A DNA stretch of 64,000 nt from NCBI RefSeq assembly GCF_003351025.1, contig NZ_QPCG01000001.1, positions 1,061,949 to 1,125,948 on the forward strand. The letters are read 5' to 3'. Every line of letters starts with the position of its first letter. Position 1 is the stretch's first letter. The translations under genes and the position numbers were made by a program. Shown piece after piece: positions 46,483-54,288 of this stretch. The notes below the pieces were generated by a model that was not told the origin of the DNA, made no database searches, and was given only the letters and a program-made list of their open reading frames with translations. Origin of the DNA: Mucilaginibacter endophyticus. GTDB lineage: Bacteria > Bacteroidota > Bacteroidia > Sphingobacteriales > Sphingobacteriaceae.

Positions 46483-48903
46483 TTATTTGAACCATCGTCT
46501 CACATCCCACCATTTAGTCTTTTTATCATCCAGGTAATATCCTGATCCTTCATAGCCGTCATAGGTCGAATAGTAATAGTATCTTGAACCTGCGCTTTCA
46601 CCGGTAAATTTGGTGGTATAATAACGGGCGTGAAGCAGGTCTTCTTCAAAAGCGTTGAGAACAATAACCGTGTTGTCCAGGTGGTATTCATTCGCTAAAC
46701 GTTGCGGAATGGTGGCCGCGTAGAATTTTGATCTGCCCGACCGGATCACAAAAATGTTGATGTCACTTAACCTGATTAGAGGGACAGCATCTGATACAAG
46801 GCCTATAGGCGCAGTATCAATCATGATCACATCATATCTTTGTTTTAATTCGTTAATCAAGGCCTTCATCCGTTCGCTGTGCAACAACTCGGATGGATTG
46901 GGAGGAACCGGGCCAGAAACGATAATATCGAAATTTGCCTCTTCCGAGTGAACAATAATGTCGTCGATATTGCTTTGATGGGCAAGATAATTACTTAAGC
47001 CAATGTCATTTGATAAATGGAAGGTTTTGTGGAGTCTGGAACGTCTTAAGTCTGCACCCACAAGGATTACTTTTTTATCGATAAGCGAAAGCGTACTTGA
47101 TAAATTGACAGCCACAAATGATTTTCCCTCGCCTGCAACTTCCGAAGTAACGCAGATAATTTTGCTTGCTTTTTCAGATGCCAGAAAACTTAAATTGGTT
47201 CGCACCGAGCGTACTGATTCTGCAAATATGGATCGGGGTTTACTCAGCGCCAGAATTTCACGGCTGTTTTCATCTACAATGTCAGGGTATTTTCTGATAA
47301 TACCGAGAATGGGGATGGAAGTCAGGCTCTCAATGGTTTCCTTATCATAAATATAAGGGTTAAGAATCCGGATCAGGACAATAAGACCGAGACCAATGGC
47401 CAAACCAAAAATAATTGCTGTGCGGTGAATATCGTGCTCATTAGGTGAAACAGGGCTAAAATTAGGCTGGGCATTTTCAATTACCGTAGCTCCGGGCAAA
47501 ATTCCCGCCCTGCTGATCTGGGCTTCCAGTTTCTTTTCAGATAAAAAAGAATATACCTTGTCATTAATGTCAAAATCACGTTGCAGGCTAACCATATCCC
47601 GTTGAGCAGCAGGTAAAGCCTGGATGGTTTGGTTGATTTGTGCCAGTTGTGAATCTAAGTAAGCAATGTTTTTTTCAATATTTGTACGAATACCTTTAAT
47701 ACTATTTAACAGGTTAAGCTTGGTTTGCAGAATTTGCTGGTTAATGTCAAGGATCGGCTGCGAATTTGATGTAAACGTCTTCAACACAGTCGCTCTTTCA
47801 GCAAGTATTGCGTCCAGCTTACTAATCAGCGCTTCTATTGCCGGGAAAGCAGCCCCGCCCGTGCTGAAATTCAGGGTAACGTTCTCTTTGTTATTGGTGA
47901 TCTGGTCTTTTAATTGGTCTAAAGCGATGATCTGAATTTTCAACAATGATCGGTTGGTCTCGATTTCGGCACCTTTTGCGCCGGCGGAGGTTGAAGTTGT
48001 AGTTACGTCAAGTATTTTGGTTTTGTTTTTATACTTTTCTATTGAGCTTTCTGAACCTTTTACTTCATTCAACAGGAAAGACAGCTGTGTATCTATAAAA
48101 TCTATCATCTGCGAGGCAGATTGCGCTTTCTGGTTCCTGTCAAAAATAACATACTCCTTCATGATGTTATTGAGTATATCAGCAGCGAAAACAGGATTTG
48201 AGTCAGTTTCCTGTAGAGAAATGATATTGGTATTTCTACCGGTTTCCCCAGCCCTGAAGCCGCTCTGAACGCGGCCGATATAGTCTTCCGGGATATTAAA
48301 CTTAAACAGGAGGATGGTGTTATTTCCCATTTCGCCCGGAGATTTAATATTGAAACTTGTATTACCTATGGTTACCGGGCTGTTGTAAGCGTAATTGTTG
48401 GCTATCTCCTTTTCCCCGGCCTTATAGCTTAGCGAAAATTTATGTTTATCAATGGGTTTGTAGGTGATCAGATCATGGAAGAAATTCAGGCTGTCAAATT
48501 TGATGAACTGGATGTTCAAAGGCTTGGAAGGATATGTTTCGCTTGTACGTACCCGGCCCGAAATAAAAAAGCTCACCCTGTAGTCAATATCTTTGATAGC
48601 ACTCAGCATCACGCCGCGGCTTTGTAATACAGATATTATACTTTGAATTTTTGACGGCCCGCGGTCGGGTACAGCCATTACCGTTATCAGGTCAGATACT
48701 TCCGACTTTTTCTCTTCAACCCGCAAAGTGCCTGATGTGGCATACGTTTTAGGTGTATACCAGAGGTAGGAGTAGGATATAATTAAGGCAATGCCAACCG
48801 AGGCCGCAATCCAATACCATCGGCTCAGCAATATTTTCGCTATCTTGAAATAATCTAACTCCTGTGTAGGAAGCTTTCTCTGTACTTTTTCTGTTTCTTC
48901 CAT
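46483..48903 (-). CDS. wzc: polysaccharide co-polymerase / tyrosine autokinase (Wzc)
   Basis: 806 aa. N-terminal Wzz-type domain with a first membrane helix near residues 32-51, a long periplasmic coiled-coil part (about 240-440), and a second helix near 475-497 (TAIIFGLAIGLGLIVLIRIL). The cytoplasmic BY-kinase has Walker A EVAGEGKSFVAV (near 595), Walker A' VILVGADLRR (near 614) and Walker B VIMIDTAPIG. The C-terminal tail is rich in Tyr (SRYYYYSTYDGYEGSGYY), the autophosphorylation cluster. In Walker A' the first Asp of the usual DxD is Gly; I recall this as common in Bacteroidota. The protein controls chain length and export with Wza. Start and upstream stop overlap by 1 bp (TAATG). Confidence 0.95.
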   Translation of the reverse strand: MEETEKVQRKLPTQELDYFKIAKILLSRWYWIAASVGIALIISYSYLWYTPKTYATSGTLRVEEKKSEVSDLITVMAVPDRGPSKIQSIISVLQSRGVMLSAIKDIDYRVSFFISGRVRTSETYPSKPLNIQFIKFDSLNFFHDLITYKPIDKHKFSLSYKAGEKEIANNYAYNSPVTIGNTSFNIKSPGEMGNNTILLFKFNIPEDYIGRVQSGFRAGETGRNTNIISLQETDSNPVFAADILNNIMKEYVIFDRNQKAQSASQMIDFIDTQLSFLLNEVKGSESSIEKYKNKTKILDVTTTSTSAGAKGAEIETNRSLLKIQIIALDQLKDQITNNKENVTLNFSTGGAAFPAIEALISKLDAILAERATVLKTFTSNSQPILDINQQILQTKLNLLNSIKGIRTNIEKNIAYLDSQLAQINQTIQALPAAQRDMVSLQRDFDINDKVYSFLSEKKLEAQISRAGILPGATVIENAQPNFSPVSPNEHDIHRTAIIFGLAIGLGLIVLIRILNPYIYDKETIESLTSIPILGIIRKYPDIVDENSREILALSKPRSIFAESVRSVRTNLSFLASEKASKIICVTSEVAGEGKSFVAVNLSSTLSLIDKKVILVGADLRRSRLHKTFHLSNDIGLSNYLAHQSNIDDIIVHSEEANFDIIVSGPVPPNPSELLHSERMKALINELKQRYDVIMIDTAPIGLVSDAVPLIRLSDINIFVIRSGRSKFYAATIPQRLANEYHLDNTVIVLNAFEEDLLHARYYTTKFTGESAGSRYYYYSTYDGYEGSGYYLDDKKTKWWDVRRWFK

Positions 48904-49688
48904 TAGCGGCGTGAAAGCGATAAAATTACCAGGGCGGTGTTAAGCAAAAGCAATATCGGCTGTGTTAGCGTTGATAGGTTTTGCAGTTTGTCACTACGAA
49001 TAGCCCGTTTGTTTTGAGACGCGTAAATAATATCCCCACTTTGTAAAATAGCCCGGGGATCATTGATTGATTGAATGTCCCTCAGGTTGATATATGTTAC
49101 CTGTGGATTTAGTTGATCTCCACGGATAATTTTGATATTAGTTTCATTAGCCCTGTCAGACAGTCCACCCGCTTCGCCAATCATCTCAACAAGTGTAGTT
49201 CTGTCTTTGAGCAATGGGAAATTTCCTTGTCCCTTAAATTCTCCTAATAGCGTCACTTTCAGATTTGTAATCTTTAACTCAATAATGGGGTCTTTAAGAA
49301 GCTTTTTACGATAAAGGTCTTCAATAAGTTTAGCTGCCTGGCTACGGGTTAGCCCAGCAACGGCAACGTGACCTACAACCGGCAGTGCCACAGTACCATC
49401 CTCTTCAACCTGATATGTCTGGCCGGCCCCGGCGCCTCCGCTGCTATTAGCTTGTGAATTGCCAGAAGGCGATTCGTCAACAACGTATTTGATGTTTTGC
49501 AGATTCCGGATCTGAAGAATATCCTGCGACTTGATGCGATAACTGCTGAGGTCCCCTGTACTTTTAGACGATGCTGTATCAGTAACTGGCGTTTTCTGCT
49601 CAAAAAGTACCTGGTATTGTTTTCCGGCACATGAGGTTAGAACAAGTAAGATAAAAGAACAGGAATAAATATATATCGATCTACGCAT
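48903..49688 (-). CDS. wza: outer-membrane polysaccharide export lipoprotein (Wza)
   Basis: About 261 aa. A lipoprotein signal (MRRSIYIYSC, then a hydrophobic stretch and VLTSC lipobox) supports ATG 49688 over a TTG 48 bp upstream. The poly-export domain (YRIKSQDILQIRN, then VEEDGTVALPVVGHV and GLTRSQAAKLIEDLY) is followed by one SLBB-type segment (VTLLGEFKGQGNFPLLKDRT). The C-terminal helix (PILLLLNTALVILSL) would span the outer membrane, as in Wza. First gene of the operon. Confidence 0.95.
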   Translation of the reverse strand: MRRSIYIYSCSFILLVLTSCAGKQYQVLFEQKTPVTDTASSKSTGDLSSYRIKSQDILQIRNLQNIKYVVDESPSGNSQANSSGGAGAGQTYQVEEDGTVALPVVGHVAVAGLTRSQAAKLIEDLYRKKLLKDPIIELKITNLKVTLLGEFKGQGNFPLLKDRTTLVEMIGEAGGLSDRANETNIKIIRGDQLNPQVTYINLRDIQSINDPRAILQSGDIIYASQNKRAIRSDKLQNLSTLTQPILLLLNTALVILSLSRR

Positions 49689-49733
49689 ATTGGCGGTATC
49701 TATGCTGAATATTTTTATAATTGTGTAATATTT

Positions 49734-49755
49734 CAAAAATACACATTTTGTGTGT
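49734..49755 (-). promoter_or_regulatory. probable promoter box and palindrome upstream of wza
   Basis: TATTTTTG on the minus strand (49741-49734) matches the Bacteroidota -7 consensus TAnnTTTG and lies about 45 nt before the wza ATG. A perfect inverted repeat ACACA-TTTTG-TGTGT (49741-49755) abuts it and could be an operator. No clear -33 TTG is found at the normal spacing. Confidence 0.4.
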
Positions 49756-49786
49756 TACCGATGCGTGTTTTTCCAATTTTTAGAAT

Positions 49787-50536
49787 TTGAAGGTTTCATT
49801 AATCACTGTTGTTTATAACGCCGCGAACACATTACCCCGGTGCATCGACTCGGTTATCAGCCAAAACCACCCTGATATTGAGTACATCATTATCGATGGC
49901 GGTTCGACAGATGGCACCCTTCAGATCGTTGATCGATACCGCGATTTTGTAAGTGTTATTATCTCCGAACCGGATAAAGGCATATATGATGCCATGAATA
50001 AAGGGATCACGCGCGCAACCGGTGATATTGTTGGTACGCTTAATGCAGATGACGCACTGGCAGACAATGATGTACTTGCCGCTGTGGCCCGTTCATTTGA
50101 ATTGAAAAAGGCAGATGTTGTTTACGGAAACCTAAATGTTATAGGTTCGCAGGGCAATATAATCCGCAGGTGGATATCAAAACAGTGTGTAAGAAATTCC
50201 TTTAATTGGGGTTTTATGCCCCCGCACCCAACATTTTATTGCAAGAGGGAATTATTTGAAAAATTCGGTTTTTACAGCCTCGAACTCGGTTCGGCAGCAG
50301 ATTATGAACTGATGCTTAGATTTATGTATAAGCACGAGGTTAATGGTTATTTTTTAAATAAAGTACTGGTTAATATGCTTGCGGGCGGCGTTAGCAACAG
50401 TAGCCTTAAAAACAGAATTAAAGCCTGGAAATCTGATTTGAAAGCTATGCGCCATAATCATATAAAAATACCGGTGCTGGCAGTTGTTTTAAAACCGCTG
50501 CGTAAGTTGCACCAATTTTTAAAACTCAAAGCATAG
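49787..50536 (+). CDS. GT2-family glycosyltransferase
   Basis: 249 aa. KVSLITVVYNAANTLPRCID, YIIIDGGSTDGTL, EPDKGIYDAMNKGI and NADDAL are the hallmarks of the WcaA-like GT2 group. The start must be TTG at 49787: a TAG codon lies directly upstream and the family begins exactly here. It is divergent from wza and ends 1 bp before the stop of the methyltransferase gene on the other strand. It probably contributes to the same polysaccharide. Confidence 0.94.
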   Translation: MKVSLITVVYNAANTLPRCIDSVISQNHPDIEYIIIDGGSTDGTLQIVDRYRDFVSVIISEPDKGIYDAMNKGITRATGDIVGTLNADDALADNDVLAAVARSFELKKADVVYGNLNVIGSQGNIIRRWISKQCVRNSFNWGFMPPHPTFYCKRELFEKFGFYSLELGSAADYELMLRFMYKHEVNGYFLNKVLVNMLAGGVSNSSLKNRIKAWKSDLKAMRHNHIKIPVLAVVLKPLRKLHQFLKLKA

Positions 50537-51160
50537 TTACTTGAGTTTGGCCTTAATGATCATGCTCATCCAGAAATAAGGTATCCTCCCGCTTCCCCTG
50601 AATGCTGTTACTTCGAAACCATGCTCATTTAAAATTTGAGTAAGCGTTTTAACCGACCAGAATTTGATATGCCCCCCCTGCCACAATGGACTGATATGGT
50701 TATCCCATTTATTAAAAATGCTCAGGAGCAGGTTTTTTAAATAACCATGATAGGGGGTTGAAATGATCAGTTCGCCTTTAGTTGGAGTTAATATATCGCG
50801 GCAGAGCGCTACGAAAGCATGAGGGTCGTAAAGATGTTCAATTACCTCTGTTGATATGATGGTGTCGAATTTTATGGCTTCGAGTTGTTTAGGTAAACCG
50901 GGCATCGAAAGATCTTGCACGAAAAACCTGCCCGGACTTATCTTGTCTGCTATCTCAATACCTTGTTCAGATGCGTCGGTCCCGTAAGCATTAAATCCGT
51001 GTTTAAGCAGGTAATTTACCAGAAAACCATTGCCGCAACCAAGATCAAGGATAGTAGTATTTTGATCTTGATTTAATAATGATGTTAACGGCTTTTCAAG
51101 ATAGTTGAAAGCGTGGCAGGGATCGTCGTTAGGATAACCATAATCCTGGTATGAGCTCAT
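50537..51160 (-). CDS. class I SAM-dependent methyltransferase
   Basis: 207 aa. The Rossmann SAM motif is TTILDLGCGNGFLVNYLLKH, followed by motifs II and III (FDTIISTEVIEHLYDP; LTPTKGELIISTPYHGY). This is the UbiG/methyltransf_23 type found with glycosyltransferase genes, where it methylates sugars or lipid carriers. It is convergent with the GT2 gene (stop codons adjacent), so it is not part of the large operon. It starts with ATG; its own promoter must lie in the 722-bp gap upstream. Confidence 0.9.
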   Translation of the reverse strand: MSSYQDYGYPNDDPCHAFNYLEKPLTSLLNQDQNTTILDLGCGNGFLVNYLLKHGFNAYGTDASEQGIEIADKISPGRFFVQDLSMPGLPKQLEAIKFDTIISTEVIEHLYDPHAFVALCRDILTPTKGELIISTPYHGYLKNLLLSIFNKWDNHISPLWQGGHIKFWSVKTLTQILNEHGFEVTAFRGSGRIPYFWMSMIIKAKLK

Positions 51161-51262
51161 GTGCTTATGATCTGTGGGTATAAGTTAGTAGATAGTTTGT
51201 ATAATAATATTATTATTGACACGATCGGCAGTTCACGTATAGGTTCTCGCAATCTCAACCAG

Positions 51263-51391
51263 TTAATTGTCTGACAATGCAAGTATACCAATACACGGGC
51301 TCTTAATTGTCAAATCGTCAAAGTTTTCATCACGCGGCGGCGAAATAAACAATAAGCAGACCAGATTATCTAATATACCAGTTTCTTTCAT
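51263..51391 (-). CDS. possible 42-aa small protein
   Basis: A short frame starts with ATG at 51391, 12 nt after a Shine-Dalgarno-like GGAGG (unusual in Bacteroidota), and ends at TAA. The product begins MKETGILDNLVCLL. No homology is recognised and it could be chance. Confidence 0.2.
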   Translation of the reverse strand: MKETGILDNLVCLLFISPPRDENFDDLTIKSPCIGILALSDN

Positions 51392-51502
51392 CACTATGAA
51401 ACCTCCAATAGTCTTACACGAATTTGTTTAGTTTCCTCTTTGACTAAATCTTTGCGGGCTTTTCAATATTTAATTCATAGCAGAATATCAGTATTTTAAA
51501 TA

Positions 51503-51703
51503 TTGGACAATATATTAGAAATAGGCATTAGTCAACGTTCCCTGTTTATCCCGTTGTACGCTACATACATCGTGTGCCCCGTAAATAAAATGGAAATTAG
51601 GGGCGCTGTTTTCAGGAGTTGGAGTAGTATGGGTGTGGAAATAATTCCTTTATCTGAGGATTATGTGCCCATTCGGGATTTTATGAAAAATGCGATTGAT
51701 TAA
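51503..51703 (+). CDS. doubtful 66-aa frame, possible gene remnant
   Basis: The frame opens at TTG just after a stop codon. Its last third (MGVEIIPLSEDYVPIRDFMK) looks protein-like, so it may be the tail of a decayed gene. No ATG precedes the protein-like part other than internal ones, and no family is recognised. Confidence 0.2.
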   Translation: MDNILEIGISQRSLFIPLYATYIVCPVNKMEIRGAVFRSWSSMGVEIIPLSEDYVPIRDFMKNAID

Positions 51704-51882
51704 AAAAGAGCCGATATTGCTTTGAATATGCCTAAACTTATGTTTATAAAATCGTGGTAAGGTTTGTGCAGACGTTTCACTTAAGCGGTTTTACCAAGAT
51801 AAAGAGATAATGATTGTGTGAGGGAAATAGTAGTTGTATGTATCTGGTTAAAATTGACTTGTCACCCTGATTTTTACAAACT

Positions 51883-52983
51883 ATGCTTGAAATTTTACGA
51901 TCTCAACATTTAGTATTTTATACCCTCATTTTTCTGGTTTCGGCCACAATTACGTGGTTATGTATTCCTTCAATTTTGCATGTGGCGCGTGCCCGGCATT
52001 TGTATGATGACATAGGCCATTTTCGAAAAGAGCATGATCACGGGATACCTCGTTTAGGCGGTGTAGCCATTTTTGTAAGTTTCAATATAACAGCCCTTCT
52101 GTTCGGTATACTTGACAAGTCGCTTCCGGTAAGTTACATGCTCACTGCCTGTATTATTTTATTTGCAATGGGGCTCAAAGACGATTTGTCCGGCGTAAAT
52201 TCAAGTACAAAATTTGTTATACAGGCAATTGTAGCGCTGATTCTCGTTGTCCCGGCCGATATTCGTATATCCAGCATGTACGGCATTTTTGGCATATATA
52301 ATTTGCCTTATATGCCAAGTGTTTTAATGTCTGTTTTGCTGATTATGCTCATTGTTAATTCCTTTAATCTGATTGATGGTATTAACGGGCTGGCGGCCTC
52401 AACCGGAATCATCGTGAACTGTACCTTTGCTTTTCTGTTTTTTTATATCAGGCAGTATGAACTTGCAGCTATAGGTTTGGCTATGGCCGGTGCAATTCTT
52501 GGCTTTCTTCGTTTTAACTTATCGCCGGCAAGGATTTTTATGGGCGATACCGGAGCCTTGTTGATTGGATTGGTATCGTCTGTTATGGCATTGAAATTTA
52601 TAACACTTAGCATGAGTGGCGGAGGTGCACCCGATCTGATGTTCTATAGCCCTGCGCTGACCGTAGCAATATTAGCAGGCCCTGTTTTTGATACGCTGCG
52701 CGTTTTTACCATCCGGTTATCGAAGGGGAAATCTCCGTTTGATGCCGACCGGAATCACATTCATCATCGCATATTACGACTTGGACTTAACCATGTTCAG
52801 GCAACTTTATGCCTTTCGGTAATGAGTTTGCTTTCTATCAGTAGTGTCTTTTTGTTTAGTAAGCTGGGGAATTCCTGGCTTATCGGACTTATCTTTTTTA
52901 TCTCCTTAACAGCCAATTTCCTGATTACGATTATGCTTCGCGCAAAAAGGCGCAGAGAAGCCGCTTTGGCTATAGCCAATTAA
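51883..52983 (+). CDS. WecA/MraY-family polyprenyl-phosphate HexNAc-1-phosphate transferase
   Basis: 366 aa with about ten or eleven membrane helices. Motifs of the family in order: IPRLGGVAIF, FAMGLKDDLSG (catalytic Asp pair), SFNLIDGINGLA, RIFMGDTGALLIGL and the C-terminal DRNHIHHRIL. These enzymes move a GlcNAc- or related sugar-1-phosphate from a UDP-sugar to undecaprenyl phosphate and so start repeat-unit synthesis. The large operon has no initiating enzyme of its own, so this gene is the likely priming step. The start is ATG. Confidence 0.95.
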   Translation: MLEILRSQHLVFYTLIFLVSATITWLCIPSILHVARARHLYDDIGHFRKEHDHGIPRLGGVAIFVSFNITALLFGILDKSLPVSYMLTACIILFAMGLKDDLSGVNSSTKFVIQAIVALILVVPADIRISSMYGIFGIYNLPYMPSVLMSVLLIMLIVNSFNLIDGINGLAASTGIIVNCTFAFLFFYIRQYELAAIGLAMAGAILGFLRFNLSPARIFMGDTGALLIGLVSSVMALKFITLSMSGGGAPDLMFYSPALTVAILAGPVFDTLRVFTIRLSKGKSPFDADRNHIHHRILRLGLNHVQATLCLSVMSLLSISSVFLFSKLGNSWLIGLIFFISLTANFLITIMLRAKRRREAALAIAN

Positions 52984-53076
52984 AGAAGATCCAAGTTGTT
53001 TTTTTAAGCGCTTTTTTGTGTTATATATACCTTGCGGAATTTAACATCGGATAAATTTTTGTGTGATATTACCGGT

Positions 53077-53084
53077 TAGTTTTG
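53077..53084 (+). promoter_or_regulatory. possible -7 promoter box of the SMR exporter gene
   Basis: TAGTTTTG matches TAnnTTTG exactly, with TTG (53059-53061) 15 nt upstream. It ends 13 nt before the ATG, so the mRNA would have almost no leader; chance match is possible. Confidence 0.3.
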
Positions 53085-53097
53085 CCGAAAAAATATC

Positions 53098-53412
53098 ATG
53101 AACTGGATTTGTTTAATTTTTGCCGGCCTTTTGGAAATAGGGTTCACCACCTGTTTGAAATTATCCGATAACTTCTCCAACCTGAAGTGGACATTAGGTT
53201 TTGTTGTTTGCATTATTTTTAGTTTTGTGCTGATAAATAAAGCCACGCAAACCATTCCGCTGGGAACTGCTTACGCTGTGTGGACTGGGATAGGTGCCGC
53301 CGGAACTGTTATTGTTGGTGCTTTCTTCTTTAGTGAGCCTTTATCGTTTATCCGAATGTTTTTCATCACTACACTTATCGCTTCTGTAATAGGATTAAAG
53401 GCCTTTGCCTGA
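53098..53412 (+). CDS. small multidrug resistance (SMR) family exporter, Gdx/SugE-like
   Basis: 104 aa with four helices. The membrane-embedded Glu of the family is in FAGLLEIGFTTCLKLS, and IPLGTAYAVWTGIGAAGT is closer to the Gdx/SugE (guanidinium exporter) group than to the EmrE drug exporters. SMR proteins work as antiparallel or parallel dimers driven by protons. The 3' end overlaps the Crp/Fnr gene on the other strand by 18 bp. Confidence 0.9.
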   Translation: MNWICLIFAGLLEIGFTTCLKLSDNFSNLKWTLGFVVCIIFSFVLINKATQTIPLGTAYAVWTGIGAAGTVIVGAFFFSEPLSFIRMFFITTLIASVIGLKAFA

Positions 53413-54009
53413 TCCTGCACTTTTCAGTTGAGCTTTTTTTAAACGTCTCTTATCCTTTGCCCTGATCCGGCTCAGGGAAACCTGGGTCATGCCAAGGTAT
53501 GATGCAATGTGTTTGAGCTTTACACGCTGCAAAATATCCGGATGCGATTTTGTAAATTCCTCGTACCGGTCGAGCGTGCTTTTGAATTGCCTTGAGATCA
53601 TCTGTTTTTCAGTTTCCACAAACGAGACATCGGCAAGCTTCCGCCCCCAATTGGCCAGGTGGATATCCGTACTGTATAGTGCTTCCAGGTCGTTTTTATG
53701 GAGCTGGAACAATTCGCAATCTTCTAACAGCTCAATGCTTTCATAACCTGCAATATCCATTACATAGCTTTGAATAGACAGGAGGATTTTCCCCTCGTCA
53801 AAAAAAGCAAAGGTTACCTCATTTTGATCACCCTCAATAAAAGCCCTTGAAATGCCTTTTGCAATAAAATAAATACGGTTATTGATCTTATTTGCTTTAA
53901 AGAGCAGGTGCCCTTTGGGGAATGCAACCTGCTTTACGATGTCTTCTAACTTCAAAAATGACTCTTCAGGTATCGCTTTGATAGTAAATACAATTTCGCG
54001 GAAGTTCAT
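53395..54009 (-). CDS. Crp/Fnr-family transcriptional regulator
   Basis: 204 aa. The cyclic-nucleotide-binding-like beta-barrel is in the N-terminal half (LLFKANKINNRIYFIAKGIS; YESIELLEDCELFQL). It lacks the residues that bind cAMP in E. coli Crp and the Cys cluster of Fnr, so the ligand is unknown. The helix-turn-helix is VKLKHIASYLGMTQVSLSRI, near the C-terminus. It overlaps the exporter gene tail to tail. A perfect inverted repeat right before its start may be an autoregulatory site. Confidence 0.92.
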   Translation of the reverse strand: MNFREIVFTIKAIPEESFLKLEDIVKQVAFPKGHLLFKANKINNRIYFIAKGISRAFIEGDQNEVTFAFFDEGKILLSIQSYVMDIAGYESIELLEDCELFQLHKNDLEALYSTDIHLANWGRKLADVSFVETEKQMISRQFKSTLDRYEEFTKSHPDILQRVKLKHIASYLGMTQVSLSRIRAKDKRRLKKAQLKSAGSGKGL

Positions 54010-54288
54010 GTTGTTTTGTTTGTTATTAGCTAAAATAACAACTGAGTTTATTGTGCTATCTTTTTTGCTTTATTAATTTTAAGGTTTATGCCGGCCTTGC
54101 GACCATGTAAACCATGTTTGTAAAATAATTGGAAAGATAGAATGTTGTTTCAATTTTTGGGTCATGAATATTTTATCGTTGTTTGAGTGCTATAATAGGG
54201 TTTCGAATAATTTGAGCTACGAAAAACGATCTGTCAATAAAACTTTTCCCATCTGTTTAGTTATCTGCCCGAGTCCATTGCTGATATT
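54010..54288. other. 279-bp intergenic region with a Crp-like palindrome
   Basis: This region lies between the Crp/Fnr gene start and the stop of the AraC-FtsX gene. Apart from the inverted repeat at 54020-54041 I see A/T-rich sequence without a gene or terminator. Confidence 0.35.
54020..54041 (-). promoter_or_regulatory. inverted repeat, possible operator of the Crp/Fnr gene
   Basis: TTGTTATT and AATAACAA form a perfect 8-bp inverted repeat with a 6-bp spacer, 11 nt before the ATG. The two-fold symmetry and half-site spacing resemble Crp/Fnr operators. Autoregulation is inference. Confidence 0.4.

Larger units (their letters stand above)
51161..51882. other. 722-bp divergent intergenic region
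   Basis: This gap lies between the methyltransferase gene and the phosphosugar transferase gene. It is A/T-rich and contains a perfect palindrome (AATAATATTATT near 51203-51214) and two doubtful small frames (listed separately). I find no tRNA, no exact TAnnTTTG promoter and no clear terminator. It is unusually long for this compact region and may be a decayed gene or a regulatory leader. Confidence 0.4.

Noticed and set aside
49689..49736. Longer wza start at TTG 49736
   Set aside because: The ATG at 49688 gives a normal lipoprotein signal peptide directly at the N-terminus.
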